The position numbers and the translations under genes were made by a program. A stretch of 64,000 bases of DNA, taken from the NCBI GenBank assembly GCA_963702765.1, contig CAVPEB010000030.1, forward strand, positions 61,118 through 125,117, read 5' to 3'. The notes below the pieces were generated by a model. It was not told the DNA's origin, searched no databases, and saw only the letters and a list, made by a program, of their open reading frames with translations. Positions 35,577 through 43,576 of this stretch are shown in pieces; within the stretch, counting starts at the first letter, position 1; the number at the start of each line of letters is the position of its first letter. The DNA comes from DATMNR01 sp963702765 (GTDB lineage: Bacteria; Chloroflexota; Ktedonobacteria; Ktedonobacterales; Ktedonobacteraceae).

Positions 35577-35641
35577 TGTGTCTCTTTTGTGATTGACAAA
35601 CGATGAAATGTGATGATTTTGTAAGGTCATGATGTTACTCT
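35577..35641 (+). promoter_or_regulatory. Four-site TGTGA box and -10, upstream of the small ABM-fold gene
   Basis: Half-sites TGTGT (35577), TGTGA (35588), TGTGA (35609) and TGTAA (35620), with TACTCT at 35636-35641. An extra TGTGA starts at 35571, out of phase. Confidence 0.75.
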
Positions 35642-35775
35642 TTTTATAGAAAAGTACTCCATGTTTCACTCGGTGATCCGTTGAAGAGTTAAGACTATTA
35701 CAGCAAGGCTACACTGTGGGAGTCTGATTCGAGAGGCGCATTAGGCCTGGGACCTTTGCTTGAAAGGAGCAAGCT

Positions 35776-36117
35776 ATGTATATTGTGATACGTAAGTACG
35801 ACCTCATTCCAGGAACGGTTGAGGAATTTATCCAGGACGTGCAAAAAAGTCTTGTTCCCATCATGAAGGGTGTACCAGGCTTGAGAGATTTCTCTGTTGT
35901 AGAAGTAGCAGACAATGAAGTAGTCGCCGTCAGCGTCTTTGATTCGCTTGCTGATGCGAAAGTTTCCGCACGACAGACAACAGCCTGGGTTGCCGAGCAT
36001 ACCGAGTTGTTCTTTCAAGGATTCTCAAAGGCAATGGCAGGTTCAGTGAGGGTCCAAAGTGGGCCTACTTGCCTGCCACAGGTTAATCATGAGGAACTGC
36101 TCCGAGGCGTTTTCTAA
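35776..36117 (+). CDS. Small ferredoxin-like-fold protein (ABM/Dabb type)
   Basis: 113 residues. The first 95 match the pattern of antibiotic-biosynthesis-monooxygenase-like (ABM) domains: an opening beta strand YIVIRKYDLIPG, the helix EEFIQDVQKSLVPIMKGVPG, then the DFSVVEVADNEVVAVSVFDS strand pair. Such proteins act as cofactor-free oxygenases, haem-degrading enzymes or simple ligand binders; the active residues cannot be told here. GAAAGGAGC precedes the ATG. It has its own TGTGA box and terminator and so is a single-gene unit within the acyl-CoA regulon, which suggests a physiological link not known from the family. Confidence 0.75.
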   Translation: MYIVIRKYDLIPGTVEEFIQDVQKSLVPIMKGVPGLRDFSVVEVADNEVVAVSVFDSLADAKVSARQTTAWVAEHTELFFQGFSKAMAGSVRVQSGPTCLPQVNHEELLRGVF

Positions 36118-36172
36118 TCCAACTAACTGTCTCCTCGGATTCATTGCACTCCCACTGCTAACACACATCAAA

Positions 36173-36214
36173 AAACTGACAGGGAATCGGTGCGCACCGA
36201 TTCCCTGTCAGTTT
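36173..36214. terminator. Two-way terminator, perfect 42-base palindrome
   Basis: 36173-36193 is the exact reverse complement of 36194-36214. The stem (about 19 pairs with a GCGC loop) is bounded by A-run and T-run on either side, so it can end transcription of the convergent genes on both strands. Confidence 0.88.
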
Positions 36215-36217
36215 CAC

Positions 36218-37069
36218 TTATTGGTAATCGTAAAAGCCTTTCCCGCTTTTTTTGCCATACATGCCAGACTGTACCATGCGCCTTAAAAGAGGCGGAGGTG
36301 CATAAAATGGGTCTTTGTATTCTTCATAGATTGCCTCGGCTGCCCACAATGTGGTATCAAGACCAACATAGTCAAGAAGCGTAAATGGACCCATTGGATA
36401 GCCACATCCAAGCTTCATACCTGTATCAATGTCATCGCGTGAAGCCATACCGTTCTCTAGCATACGAATCGCAGCAATCAAATACGGTATGAGCAATAAG
36501 TTAACAATAAAACCTGCTGTATCCTTTGCCAGCACCGGCGTTTTGCCGAGGGACAGAGCAAATTGCTCGACGGTTTCAATGGTTGCATCTGAACTCGAGA
36601 TGGTTTTTACAATCTCAGCTAATTTCATCACAGGCACTGGATTGAAGAAATGCAGCCCACAGACCTTATCAGGGCGTTTGGTCACTGCCCCCATTTGCGT
36701 AGCACTGAGCGATGAAGTGTTCGTCAGCAATAGTCCATCAGGCTTGACGATGCGATCCAGGACGGGGAAGAGGCGTAGTTTCTCCTCCATGTTCTCAATG
36801 ATCGCTTCGCTCACCAGATCACAGTCAGCAAAGTCTTCAAGGTTCAGTGTTCCATGCAACCGCGTACGATATTCATCAACCTGTCCTTGCGAAAGCTTCC
36901 CTTTGCTTATCAGCGTGTCCCAGGCGCTATAAATTCGTGCCATCCCTTTGTCAAGCAGTTGCTGGTTCACCTCGCTGATGACTGTTTCGTATCCCGATTG
37001 CACACAGGTTTGCGCAATACCGCTACCCATCAGGCCGCATCCGACAACTCCAACTTTTCGAATCGCCAT
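36218..37069 (-). CDS. hbd: 3-hydroxybutyryl-CoA dehydrogenase
   Basis: 283 residues, the normal length. The NAD-binding motif GCGLMGSGIAQ (about 10-20) opens the Rossmann domain; the catalytic His lies in LHFFNPVPVMKL and its partner Glu in LAEIV; the C-terminal helical domain has DYVGLDTTLWAAEAIYEEY. It oxidises (S)-3-hydroxybutyryl-CoA or reduces acetoacetyl-CoA. AAAGGAGG precedes the ATG. It lies 123 bases after thiolase copy B on the same strand, so the pair forms a thiolase-dehydrogenase operon under the box at 38628-38692. A close paralogue begins at the right edge of the window. Confidence 0.95.
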   Translation of the reverse strand: MAIRKVGVVGCGLMGSGIAQTCVQSGYETVISEVNQQLLDKGMARIYSAWDTLISKGKLSQGQVDEYRTRLHGTLNLEDFADCDLVSEAIIENMEEKLRLFPVLDRIVKPDGLLLTNTSSLSATQMGAVTKRPDKVCGLHFFNPVPVMKLAEIVKTISSSDATIETVEQFALSLGKTPVLAKDTAGFIVNLLLIPYLIAAIRMLENGMASRDDIDTGMKLGCGYPMGPFTLLDYVGLDTTLWAAEAIYEEYKDPFYAPPPLLRRMVQSGMYGKKSGKGFYDYQ

Positions 37070-37116
37070 TGTTCATCCTCCTTTGATACATCTTCATAAT
37101 GAAAATCCAATACTTT

Positions 37117-38403
37117 ATGTGCTTTCTGCCTCTCGTGGCGTGCTGGTGCCAGCACGCCAGGCAGTTGTTGCGCCGACACCCGATGAACTGTGCTACGAGA
37201 GACGCTCGATGATGGTTGCCAGACCCTGACCACCGCCGATACACAGGGTGGCTATGCCCAGTGTCTTGTTCTCTGTTTGCAATTCATTGAGCAGCGTCGC
37301 AATGATGCGCGCGCCACTACAGCCAAGCGGATGACCCAGAGCCAGCGCACCGCCGTTAGGATTGAGCTTCTCGATATCGATGCCCATGACCTGGACCACC
37401 GAGAGCGTCTGGGCCGCGAACGCCTCGTTGACCTCGATGATATCGATATCGCTCAACTGCAGCCCTGCTCGCTTGAGCGCCTTGCGCATGGCGGGCACAG
37501 GACCAATGCCCATGAGATCGGGTCGCACACCGGCAACCGCCATCGAGACGACGCGAGCCAAGGGCTTGATCCCCAGGTCACGCGCCTTCTCGGCAGACAT
37601 CAAGACGGCCGCAGCCGCCGCATCATTGAGTGGGCTGGAGTTGCCAGCCGTGACCGTGCCGTTGTGCTTGGAGAAGGCGGGTTCCAGCGTCGCCAGTTTC
37701 TCTAAGGAGGTCTCACGGCGTGGTCCCTCGTCGATCTCCATCACACGGCCATCGGGTAATGTCACCGGCACGATCTCGCGTTGGAAATGGCCGCTATCGG
37801 AGGCCGCGACCGCTTTCTGGTGGCTGCGCAAGGCAAAGGCATCCTGCGCCTGGCGGCTGATCTGATACTGGCGCGCCAGGTTTTCCGCGGTGACGCCCAT
37901 CGGGATATAGCTAGAGAGCGCATACTCCTGTTCGGCAGGAGGATAGGGAGAGGTATACTCGTCACCCTCCTTGTGCTTCATGAGGCGTGGGTTGAGGCTG
38001 GGACTAAAGCCCATCATGGGAACGCGTGACATGCTCTCGACCCCGCCTGCGACGAAGGCGTCGCCATAGCCCAGCATAATGCTCTGCGCCGCCATGTTGA
38101 CGGCTTGCAAACTGGAGGCGCAGAAGCGATTGACGGTGACGCCTCCCACCGTTTCGGGCAGGCCTGCCAGAGCGCCCACCAGGCGAGCCAGGTTCATGCC
38201 CTGCTCGCCTTCGGGGAAGGCACAGCCCAGAATAAGATCCTCAATCAGTGAACGATCGAGCTGTGGGACGCGCTCGAGGGCTGCGGTGACGGCAAAAGCC
38301 GCCAGGTCATCGGCACGCACATCTTTGAGTGCGCCCTTGTTGGCACGTCCGATGGGGGTGCGGACGGCGCTGACAATGACTGCTTCGTGCATAGTAAATT
38401 CTC
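37117..38403. repeat. Long direct repeat, copy B (thiolase gene and flanks)
   Basis: Matches 16187-17473 at a constant offset of 20,930 bases. I count about six substitutions, all silent. The hairpin at 37136-37159 (stem TGGCGTGCTGG) is part of the shared sequence. Confidence 0.93.
37193..38392 (-). CDS. Acetyl-CoA acyltransferase (thiolase), copy B
   Basis: 399 residues, identical in sequence to copy A at 16263-17462, with the same three catalytic motifs. Downstream comes 3-hydroxybutyryl-CoA dehydrogenase rather than a ligase, so the two copies serve different operons. The start codon lies within the shared repeat, but the RBS region just upstream already differs (ctctctttcttt here, ctccttcttt in copy A, plus strand). 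A four-site box at 38628-38692 should drive it, with a leader of about 230 bases. Confidence 0.93.
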   Translation of the reverse strand: MHEAVIVSAVRTPIGRANKGALKDVRADDLAAFAVTAALERVPQLDRSLIEDLILGCAFPEGEQGMNLARLVGALAGLPETVGGVTVNRFCASSLQAVNMAAQSIMLGYGDAFVAGGVESMSRVPMMGFSPSLNPRLMKHKEGDEYTSPYPPAEQEYALSSYIPMGVTAENLARQYQISRQAQDAFALRSHQKAVAASDSGHFQREIVPVTLPDGRVMEIDEGPRRETSLEKLATLEPAFSKHNGTVTAGNSSPLNDAAAAAVLMSAEKARDLGIKPLARVVSMAVAGVRPDLMGIGPVPAMRKALKRAGLQLSDIDIIEVNEAFAAQTLSVVQVMGIDIEKLNPNGGALALGHPLGCSGARIIATLLNELQTENKTLGIATLCIGGGQGLATIIERLS

Positions 38404-38627
38404 TCTTTCTTTCAGTGTGGTTTCTAAGTAATCAGGTCACATGACAATGCTCTCCCTCATCGGGGTGCACGGGAGGAGCAGTTAAACATATTTGAACAAG
38501 ACGGGAAGCGGGACCCGTAGCGTGTGGGAACTGGAAACGTTTGTCTGGGTGTCCTGTCTCACTCGCTCATGTCCTTGCCTACTGGACACACGGATATCCA
38601 CTGATGCACCTCCTTCTCCTCCTAAGG

Positions 38628-38692
38628 AGGATAGCACGGAGACATCACAATGACCTCACTAAGTGGGGGAAGAAGATCACAAAGCAATCTCA
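38628..38692 (-). promoter_or_regulatory. Four-site TGTGA box and -10, upstream of thiolase B
   Basis: Minus-strand half-sites TGAGA (38692-38688), TGTGA (38681-38677), AGTGA (38660-38656) and TGTGA (38649-38645), with TATCCT at 38633-38628. The four half-sites are the same words in the same order as those of thiolase A. Confidence 0.8.
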
Positions 38693-38833
38693 CTCTGACA
38701 GATATGTGCCTCTTCGTCTAATCTCAACATATTTGACGAAAATGAAAGGTACGTCATTCTGATTTCTCAGTCTTAGTGATTTTGTTGTGATGTAGCTGCA
38801 AATAAATGGAATAAGATTGTGATATTTGGCCTA

Positions 38834-38898
38834 TGTGATTGATTTGTGTGGATTTAGTATCTGGATGTGACGATATTGTGAGGTAAGCATTATATGCT
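38834..38898 (+). promoter_or_regulatory. Four-site TGTGA box and -10, upstream of the class I PHA synthase
   Basis: Half-sites TGTGA (38834), TGTGT (38845), TGTGA (38866) and TGTGA (38877), with TATGCT at 38893-38898. Closest in sequence to the glgX box. Leader about 155 bases. Confidence 0.82.
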
Positions 38899-39058
38899 GC
38901 CATATAGAAAATATATGTGTATTTGTGTAGATCGGTTATCTTTGCAACGCTACATGACTTATCAGGTGAATGTATAACTTACGTTGTACATGACGTGTGA
39001 GGATGCTTGTAGCAGGGGTTTCTGACATTTAACAATGTCTAATGAAGGAGTTATCAAC

Positions 39059-40876
39059 ATGAAAGAAGTGCCAACTAAAGAAGAGCGTCCTTTAGAGTCA
39101 TGGACTAAGCTCATTGAGAAGACGATGAGTGGGTATCCGCTTACGCAAGCGATTACTAGTGCAACACAGAATGGCAGGGAAGATCCCTGGACCACCGTGA
39201 TTAATCGACTCTGGGAGGTCAATCCGATGCCAATTGATCCTTCTGAGTTGTTCACTACGTTCCAGCAAGTGTGGCTTGATGCCTTTACCAATCCAACCCG
39301 CCTCTGGACTCTCTATAATGAATTCGTGCAAAACTATACGCAGCTGATGACGACAGAAACGCTTCGGATGTGGGGACTTGGTCAGGAGAGCAAACCGCTC
39401 ATTGAGCCAGAGCATGGCGATAAACGCTTCGTTGCTCCGGACTGGCAGCAGAATCCTGTCTTCGATGCACTCAAGCAGAGCTATCTACTGGCTGCCACTA
39501 CCCTGCTCAAAACGGTGTCCGGGATCGAGGGTCTGGATGAGAAACACAAGCGTCAGTTGACCTTCTTCCTGCGCCAATACCTGGACGCAATTAGTCCAAC
39601 CAACTTTGCCTTCACCAATCCGCAGGTGATACACGAGACCATTGCTAGCGGCGGTCAAAACCTGGTGAAAGGTATGCAGAATCTCATACGCGATATCAAC
39701 GCCGGAGAGATCAAGATCACCGACACCAGTGCCTTCGAGGTTGGAAAAAATCTGGCGATAACGCCTGGTCAGGTTGTCTACCGGAACGAGTTGATCGAAT
39801 TGATCCAGTACGCGCCAACGACCGAACAGGTTCACGAGATCCCCCTGCTCTTTGTTCCGCCCTGGGTAAACAAATACTACATTCTGGATTTGCAACCCCA
39901 GAACAGCTTCATCAAATTCATGGTAGAGCAAGGCTTCACCGCCTTTGTGATTAGCTGGAAGAACCCCGATTCCTCGATGGAGCATATCAGTTTCGAAGAT
40001 TATGTGAGCCTGGGTCCGGTGGCCGCACTCGAAGTCATCAAAGAGATCACCGGTTCGCCGAAAGTCAATACTGCTGGCTACTGCATCGCAGGTGGAATGC
40101 TCGCGATGGTGCCACCGTACCTTGCTGCAAAAGGCGATGAGACGATCAATTCAGTCAGCCTGATTGTCACTGCGCTGGACCTGCAGGCAGAAGTGAATGA
40201 TTTTACAGCGTTCATGGGAGAACCAGCGGTGAGGCTTGCGAAACAGCAGATGGATGTGCATGGCTATCTGGATAGTCACTCGATGATGGCGGTGTTCGAG
40301 ATCATGCGTGCCAATGATTTGATCTGGAGCAACGTTGTGAACAATTACTTACTGGGGAAAGAGTCACCGGCTTTCGACTTGCTGTATTGGAATAATGATG
40401 GGACGCGCATGACAAGAGATGCGCATATGTTCTTCCTACGCGAGATCTGTTTGGAGAACGGGCTTTCTAAGCCCAACAAAATCGTCATGAAGGGTGTCCC
40501 CATTAACCTCCACAAAATCCACCAGGATGTGTATGCATTTGGTGCTGCGCAGGATCATATCGTTCCCTGGAAGGCAGCATGGCGTACCACGCAGCTGACA
40601 GGTGGTTCGGTGCGCTTCGTCCTAGGCAAGAGCGGTCATATCGCCGGTGCAGCTTCTCCTCCTGGCAAGTCCCATGGATATTGGACAAACGAGAAGCATA
40701 CGAAAAGTGCCGATAAGTGGCTTGAGGGGGCTGAGTTCCATCAAGGAGGTTGGTGGTCGGATTGGGTAGAGTGGATAGAGCCGCGCTCAGGCGGGTTAGT
40801 TGTACCTCCATCGGTAGGTAGCCAGGCACATCCACCAATCGTCCCAGCACCAGGTACGTACGTACTGGAGAAATGA
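39059..40876 (+). CDS. phaC: Class I poly(3-hydroxyalkanoate) synthase
   Basis: 605 residues from the ATG at 39059, preceded by GAAGGAG. The N-terminal 230 residues are the helical domain typical of single-subunit synthases. The alpha/beta core follows with TPGQVVYRNELIELIQY, the nucleophile Cys342 in GYCIAGG, the Asp in GAAQDHIVPW and the His in GKSGHIAG. It builds PHA from short-chain (R)-3-hydroxyacyl-CoA without a partner subunit. This is the second polymerase type in the window, with its own TGTGA box, whereas the class III pair sits in the phaQ-phaB locus. A two-way terminator follows. Confidence 0.93.
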   Translation: MKEVPTKEERPLESWTKLIEKTMSGYPLTQAITSATQNGREDPWTTVINRLWEVNPMPIDPSELFTTFQQVWLDAFTNPTRLWTLYNEFVQNYTQLMTTETLRMWGLGQESKPLIEPEHGDKRFVAPDWQQNPVFDALKQSYLLAATTLLKTVSGIEGLDEKHKRQLTFFLRQYLDAISPTNFAFTNPQVIHETIASGGQNLVKGMQNLIRDINAGEIKITDTSAFEVGKNLAITPGQVVYRNELIELIQYAPTTEQVHEIPLLFVPPWVNKYYILDLQPQNSFIKFMVEQGFTAFVISWKNPDSSMEHISFEDYVSLGPVAALEVIKEITGSPKVNTAGYCIAGGMLAMVPPYLAAKGDETINSVSLIVTALDLQAEVNDFTAFMGEPAVRLAKQQMDVHGYLDSHSMMAVFEIMRANDLIWSNVVNNYLLGKESPAFDLLYWNNDGTRMTRDAHMFFLREICLENGLSKPNKIVMKGVPINLHKIHQDVYAFGAAQDHIVPWKAAWRTTQLTGGSVRFVLGKSGHIAGAASPPGKSHGYWTNEKHTKSADKWLEGAEFHQGGWWSDWVEWIEPRSGGLVVPPSVGSQAHPPIVPAPGTYVLEK

Positions 40877-40926
40877 CAGTTAGCCTATACATTGCGCACA
40901 CGCAGCTCATGGATTACTCCACACTG

Positions 40927-40976
40927 CTGGCCAACCGCAAGGAGCATCACCATTGATGCTCCTTGCGGTTGGCCAG
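40927..40976. terminator. Two-way terminator between PHA synthase and esterase genes
   Basis: 40927-40949 pairs perfectly with 40954-40976: 23 base pairs, four-base loop. It lies between convergent stops at 40876 and 40998. T-runs are weak on both sides, but the stem is very stable. Confidence 0.82.
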
Positions 40977-40997
40977 TGCCTCTTTGGATTCGTCAAC

Positions 40998-42074
40998 TCA
41001 CCCATCAATCATGGGATGATCCTTGAAGAATGTATACATTGCCAGGCTCGCACTCGGGCCTTCGAGATCTGTAAAATTGTATAGACCGCCTCCTGACCAG
41101 GCGTGTCCCATTCCGTTGATGAGCCAGTACTCTTCGACTTCGTTTCCATTCGTGGCATTCCATTTATATACCGTGTAGGAATGGCCACCAGTAACCGAGC
41201 CTATCATGGTACTGCTGGGATGATTAAAATCTGCATGGTAGGTACCATGTGACGCGAGTGAGTCTGTTTCCATCCATTGCTGCACGACCTGTTTCCCATT
41301 AATTGGCCAGGATACCGGGTCTACTGTACCGTGAAAAACGATAGTGGGAACGACACGCGCGAAACCACCCATGGCGGCAAAGGCTGCATGACCTTGTTGT
41401 ATTGGATCTGGCCCACCCTGGAGGAAAGCTAACCCACCGCTCAAAGGAGAAGTTATGGCGCCATATTCTGCACCTGAGTGGACACCTATAGCGGCAAAGA
41501 TATCTGGATAGGTAGCGCCAAGAATAACAGCCATTGCGGCACCAGCAGAGAGGCCTGTAACATAGATACGATGTCGATCAATGGTCCATTGGGATGTATT
41601 GTTCTCGATTTCCTGTACAATTCCAGCGATAATAGCGGATTCCCCACCTCCACGAACCTGATTACTGGGATTAAACCAATTCCAACATAGAGCTGGATTA
41701 TAGATACTCAGTTGTTGTGGATAAGCGACGATGAAATGATATCTTTCAGCTAGCTGGTTCATTTGTGTACCAGTTGCAAAGTCTAATGCGGTTTGAGTAC
41801 ACCCATGCAGCATGACGATTAGCGGTACTGTTGTTCCAACCTGATAGCTTTCTGGAGTGTAGACAAAATAAGGTCGGCTACCATTAGGACCGTTGTAGAC
41901 GAATTGTTGCCAACTCATGTTACTCGCATGCGCACTGCGCAAGGATGGTACCTGTGTAGTCGCAATTGTCAAGATAACTAACAAGGAGAGCGTGAAGAGG
42001 AGAGCTCTTGAGGATACTTTCCCCTGTATCAGGAATTTTCTTCCAACATTAAACAATCGTTGTTCTCCATTCAT
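40998..42074 (-). CDS. Secreted PHB depolymerase-family esterase
   Basis: 358 residues. A cleavable signal peptide is likely (basic start, hydrophobic 24-40, then SAHAS near 51). The catalytic domain has LHGCTQTALDFA (oxyanion strand), the nucleophile in GLSAGAAMA, and the His in GMGHAWSGG. This is the esterase/PHB-depolymerase family that includes LpqC and feruloyl esterases; it acts outside the cell on polyesters or plant-wall esters. Its position next to a PHA synthase favours PHB, but no substrate-binding domain is present, so short soluble esters are also possible. Confidence 0.85.
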   Translation of the reverse strand: MNGEQRLFNVGRKFLIQGKVSSRALLFTLSLLVILTIATTQVPSLRSAHASNMSWQQFVYNGPNGSRPYFVYTPESYQVGTTVPLIVMLHGCTQTALDFATGTQMNQLAERYHFIVAYPQQLSIYNPALCWNWFNPSNQVRGGGESAIIAGIVQEIENNTSQWTIDRHRIYVTGLSAGAAMAVILGATYPDIFAAIGVHSGAEYGAITSPLSGGLAFLQGGPDPIQQGHAAFAAMGGFARVVPTIVFHGTVDPVSWPINGKQVVQQWMETDSLASHGTYHADFNHPSSTMIGSVTGGHSYTVYKWNATNGNEVEEYWLINGMGHAWSGGGLYNFTDLEGPSASLAMYTFFKDHPMIDG

Positions 42075-42183
42075 ACAAAATACACATTTCCGATTTCAGA
42101 GAAACTGGATAACAGATTTATCTCTCTACTTTAAAGAAACGGCTAAAAAATAAAAAATCGTATGCTTGCTTTACCAGGTGAAT

Positions 42184-42249
42184 TGTGAGCAGATTGAGAT
42201 TATGCAGATGGTAAATGGTGATCATCTTGTGATGTTTAGCGAGTATAGT
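42184..42249 (+). promoter_or_regulatory. Variant four-site TGTGA box and -10, upstream of the WD40 gene
   Basis: Half-sites TGTGA (42184), TGAGA (42195), GGTGA (42217) and TGTGA (42228), with TATAGT at 42244-42249. The middle gap is one base longer than in the other ten boxes, while the last pair and the -10 keep their exact spacing. Confidence 0.65.
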
Positions 42250-42390
42250 ATCTATGCACGATAAACTGGACGGAATGGATTGCCTATGCTGGTATAATGC
42301 ACTATTTGTATTCCATAACCGTTCCGTAGTTACACTCAGGACGTACCCGACATGCACATGTGTGCAACAAAAGAAGGATGTACAGGAGCC

Positions 42391-43392
42391 ATGGAAAACG
42401 TACCTAACAAACCTGCCGGAAAAGCCATGATCAATCAGCATAAAGATGTTTCCCCTCAAGGAACTACTCTCGTTACTTACCACGGTCACTCCAAAGGGAG
42501 TGGCGTATTAGCGGTAGCCTGGTCCCCCGATGGCAAGTATATTGCGTCAGCAGGGGGTGATGAGACTGTGCAGATATGGGATGCAGCAACGGGAGAAGTG
42601 GTCATCACCTATCGCGGCCATTCCTATGGCGTATTAGCGGTAGCCTGGTCCCCCGATGGCAAGTATATTGCGTCAGCAGGGGGTGATAAGACTGTGCAGA
42701 TATGGGATGCAGCAACGGGAGAAGTAATCCTCACCTATCGCGGCCATGTTAGTTGGGTAAATGCGGTGGCCTGGTCGCCTAATGGCTTACGCATCGCCTC
42801 TGCTGGCTGGGATGATTCTGTGAGGGTATGGGATGCATTCACTGGGAACAATTCCTTCGTCTATTATAACCATCGGACACACCTCACCCCGGCCTGGCTA
42901 GACATGCGAGGGGATTGGGCGCTATCTGTAAATACGGTGGCCTGGTCCCCCGATGGCTTACGCATCGCTTCTGGGGCTGATGACGAAAGAGTGCAGATCT
43001 GGAATGCTTCAACCGGCAATACCCTTGTCATCTATCGTGGCCATATCGAGGAGTTAAATACGGTGGCCTGGTCGCCTGATGGTTCACGCATCGCTTCTGG
43101 CGGTGCTGATGAAAGTATACAGTTATGGGATGCAACTAGTGGCAATACTTACTTCACGTATCGTGGTCATACAAGTAATGTGAAAGCCGGAGCCTGGTCG
43201 CCAAATGGTCATTACATCGCCTCAGCTGGTAAGGATAAGACTGTGCAGATATGGGATGCTACCTCTTGTGAAACTCTGTTTACTTATCGTGGACACACCA
43301 AAGGAGTGGAAGCAATTGCCTGGTCCCCCGATGGCAAGCGTATCGCTTCTGGGGCTGATGACGATACTGTGCATGTGTGGCAGGCGATATAG
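42391..43392 (+). CDS. WD40 seven-bladed beta-propeller protein
   Basis: 333 residues from the ATG at 42391; an ATG at 42352 would add 13 residues and cannot be ruled out. Almost the whole protein consists of seven WD40 repeats with the pattern GHxxxVxAVAWSPDGKxIASAGxDxTVQIWDAxTG. No signal, membrane helix or kinase domain is attached, so it is a free cytoplasmic scaffold or binding protein. One long loop interrupts blade 4. The first two blades are almost the same at DNA level. It carries the shared TGTGA promoter box, which links it to PHA/acyl-CoA genes; a granule-bound or complex-forming role is possible but unproven. Confidence 0.88.
   Translation: MENVPNKPAGKAMINQHKDVSPQGTTLVTYHGHSKGSGVLAVAWSPDGKYIASAGGDETVQIWDAATGEVVITYRGHSYGVLAVAWSPDGKYIASAGGDKTVQIWDAATGEVILTYRGHVSWVNAVAWSPNGLRIASAGWDDSVRVWDAFTGNNSFVYYNHRTHLTPAWLDMRGDWALSVNTVAWSPDGLRIASGADDERVQIWNASTGNTLVIYRGHIEELNTVAWSPDGSRIASGGADESIQLWDATSGNTYFTYRGHTSNVKAGAWSPNGHYIASAGKDKTVQIWDATSCETLFTYRGHTKGVEAIAWSPDGKRIASGADDDTVHVWQAI
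42502..42749 (+). repeat. Recent 126-base duplication within the WD40 gene
   Basis: The stretch from 42502 recurs from 42628 with few changes over roughly 120 bases, encoding blades 1 and 2. The other blades are much more diverged, so this duplication is young. Confidence 0.8.
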
Positions 43393-43414
43393 CTAGATCA
43401 GGTATTTGTAGCTT

Positions 43415-43479
43415 TGTGATGGAAATGTGTGAATATATCCACAGTATGTGAGATGACTGTGAGGTCGACATTCTACACT
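43415..43479 (+). promoter_or_regulatory. Four-site TGTGA box and -10, upstream of the second reductase gene
   Basis: Half-sites TGTGA (43415), TGTGT (43426), TGTGA (43447) and TGTGA (43458), with TACACT at 43474-43479. It begins 22 bases past the WD40 stop. Leader about 90 bases. Confidence 0.82.
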
Positions 43480-43576
43480 CACTAGGAGAGTTACCCTTGT
43501 TCGGTTAGTTGGCTGACTGAGAAGTAAGCAGTCAAACATATATGTCAAGATACTAGAAAGAAAGGATAGGTAGCTA

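Larger units (their letters stand above)
38393..39058. other. Divergent control region between thiolase B and the class I PHA synthase
   Basis: 666 bases with no supported gene. It mirrors the region before thiolase A: two four-site boxes face apart (38628-38692 minus, 38834-38898 plus). The sequences resemble those at 17672-17840 but have diverged far more than the thiolase genes themselves. Confidence 0.6.

Noticed and set aside
16187..38403. The long direct repeat as an insertion sequence or other mobile element
   Set aside because: It contains only a thiolase gene, has no terminal inverted repeats, no target duplication and no transposase.
38541..38762. A 73-codon plus-strand frame between the thiolase and PHA synthase genes
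   Set aside because: It runs through the minus-strand regulon box and shows no protein-like pattern.
12843..43479. CRP/FNR binding sites as the explanation of the TGTGA words
   Set aside because: CRP sites are inverted repeats (TGTGA-N6-TCACA). All half-sites here point the same way with 11- and 21-base steps, so a direct-repeat binder is needed.
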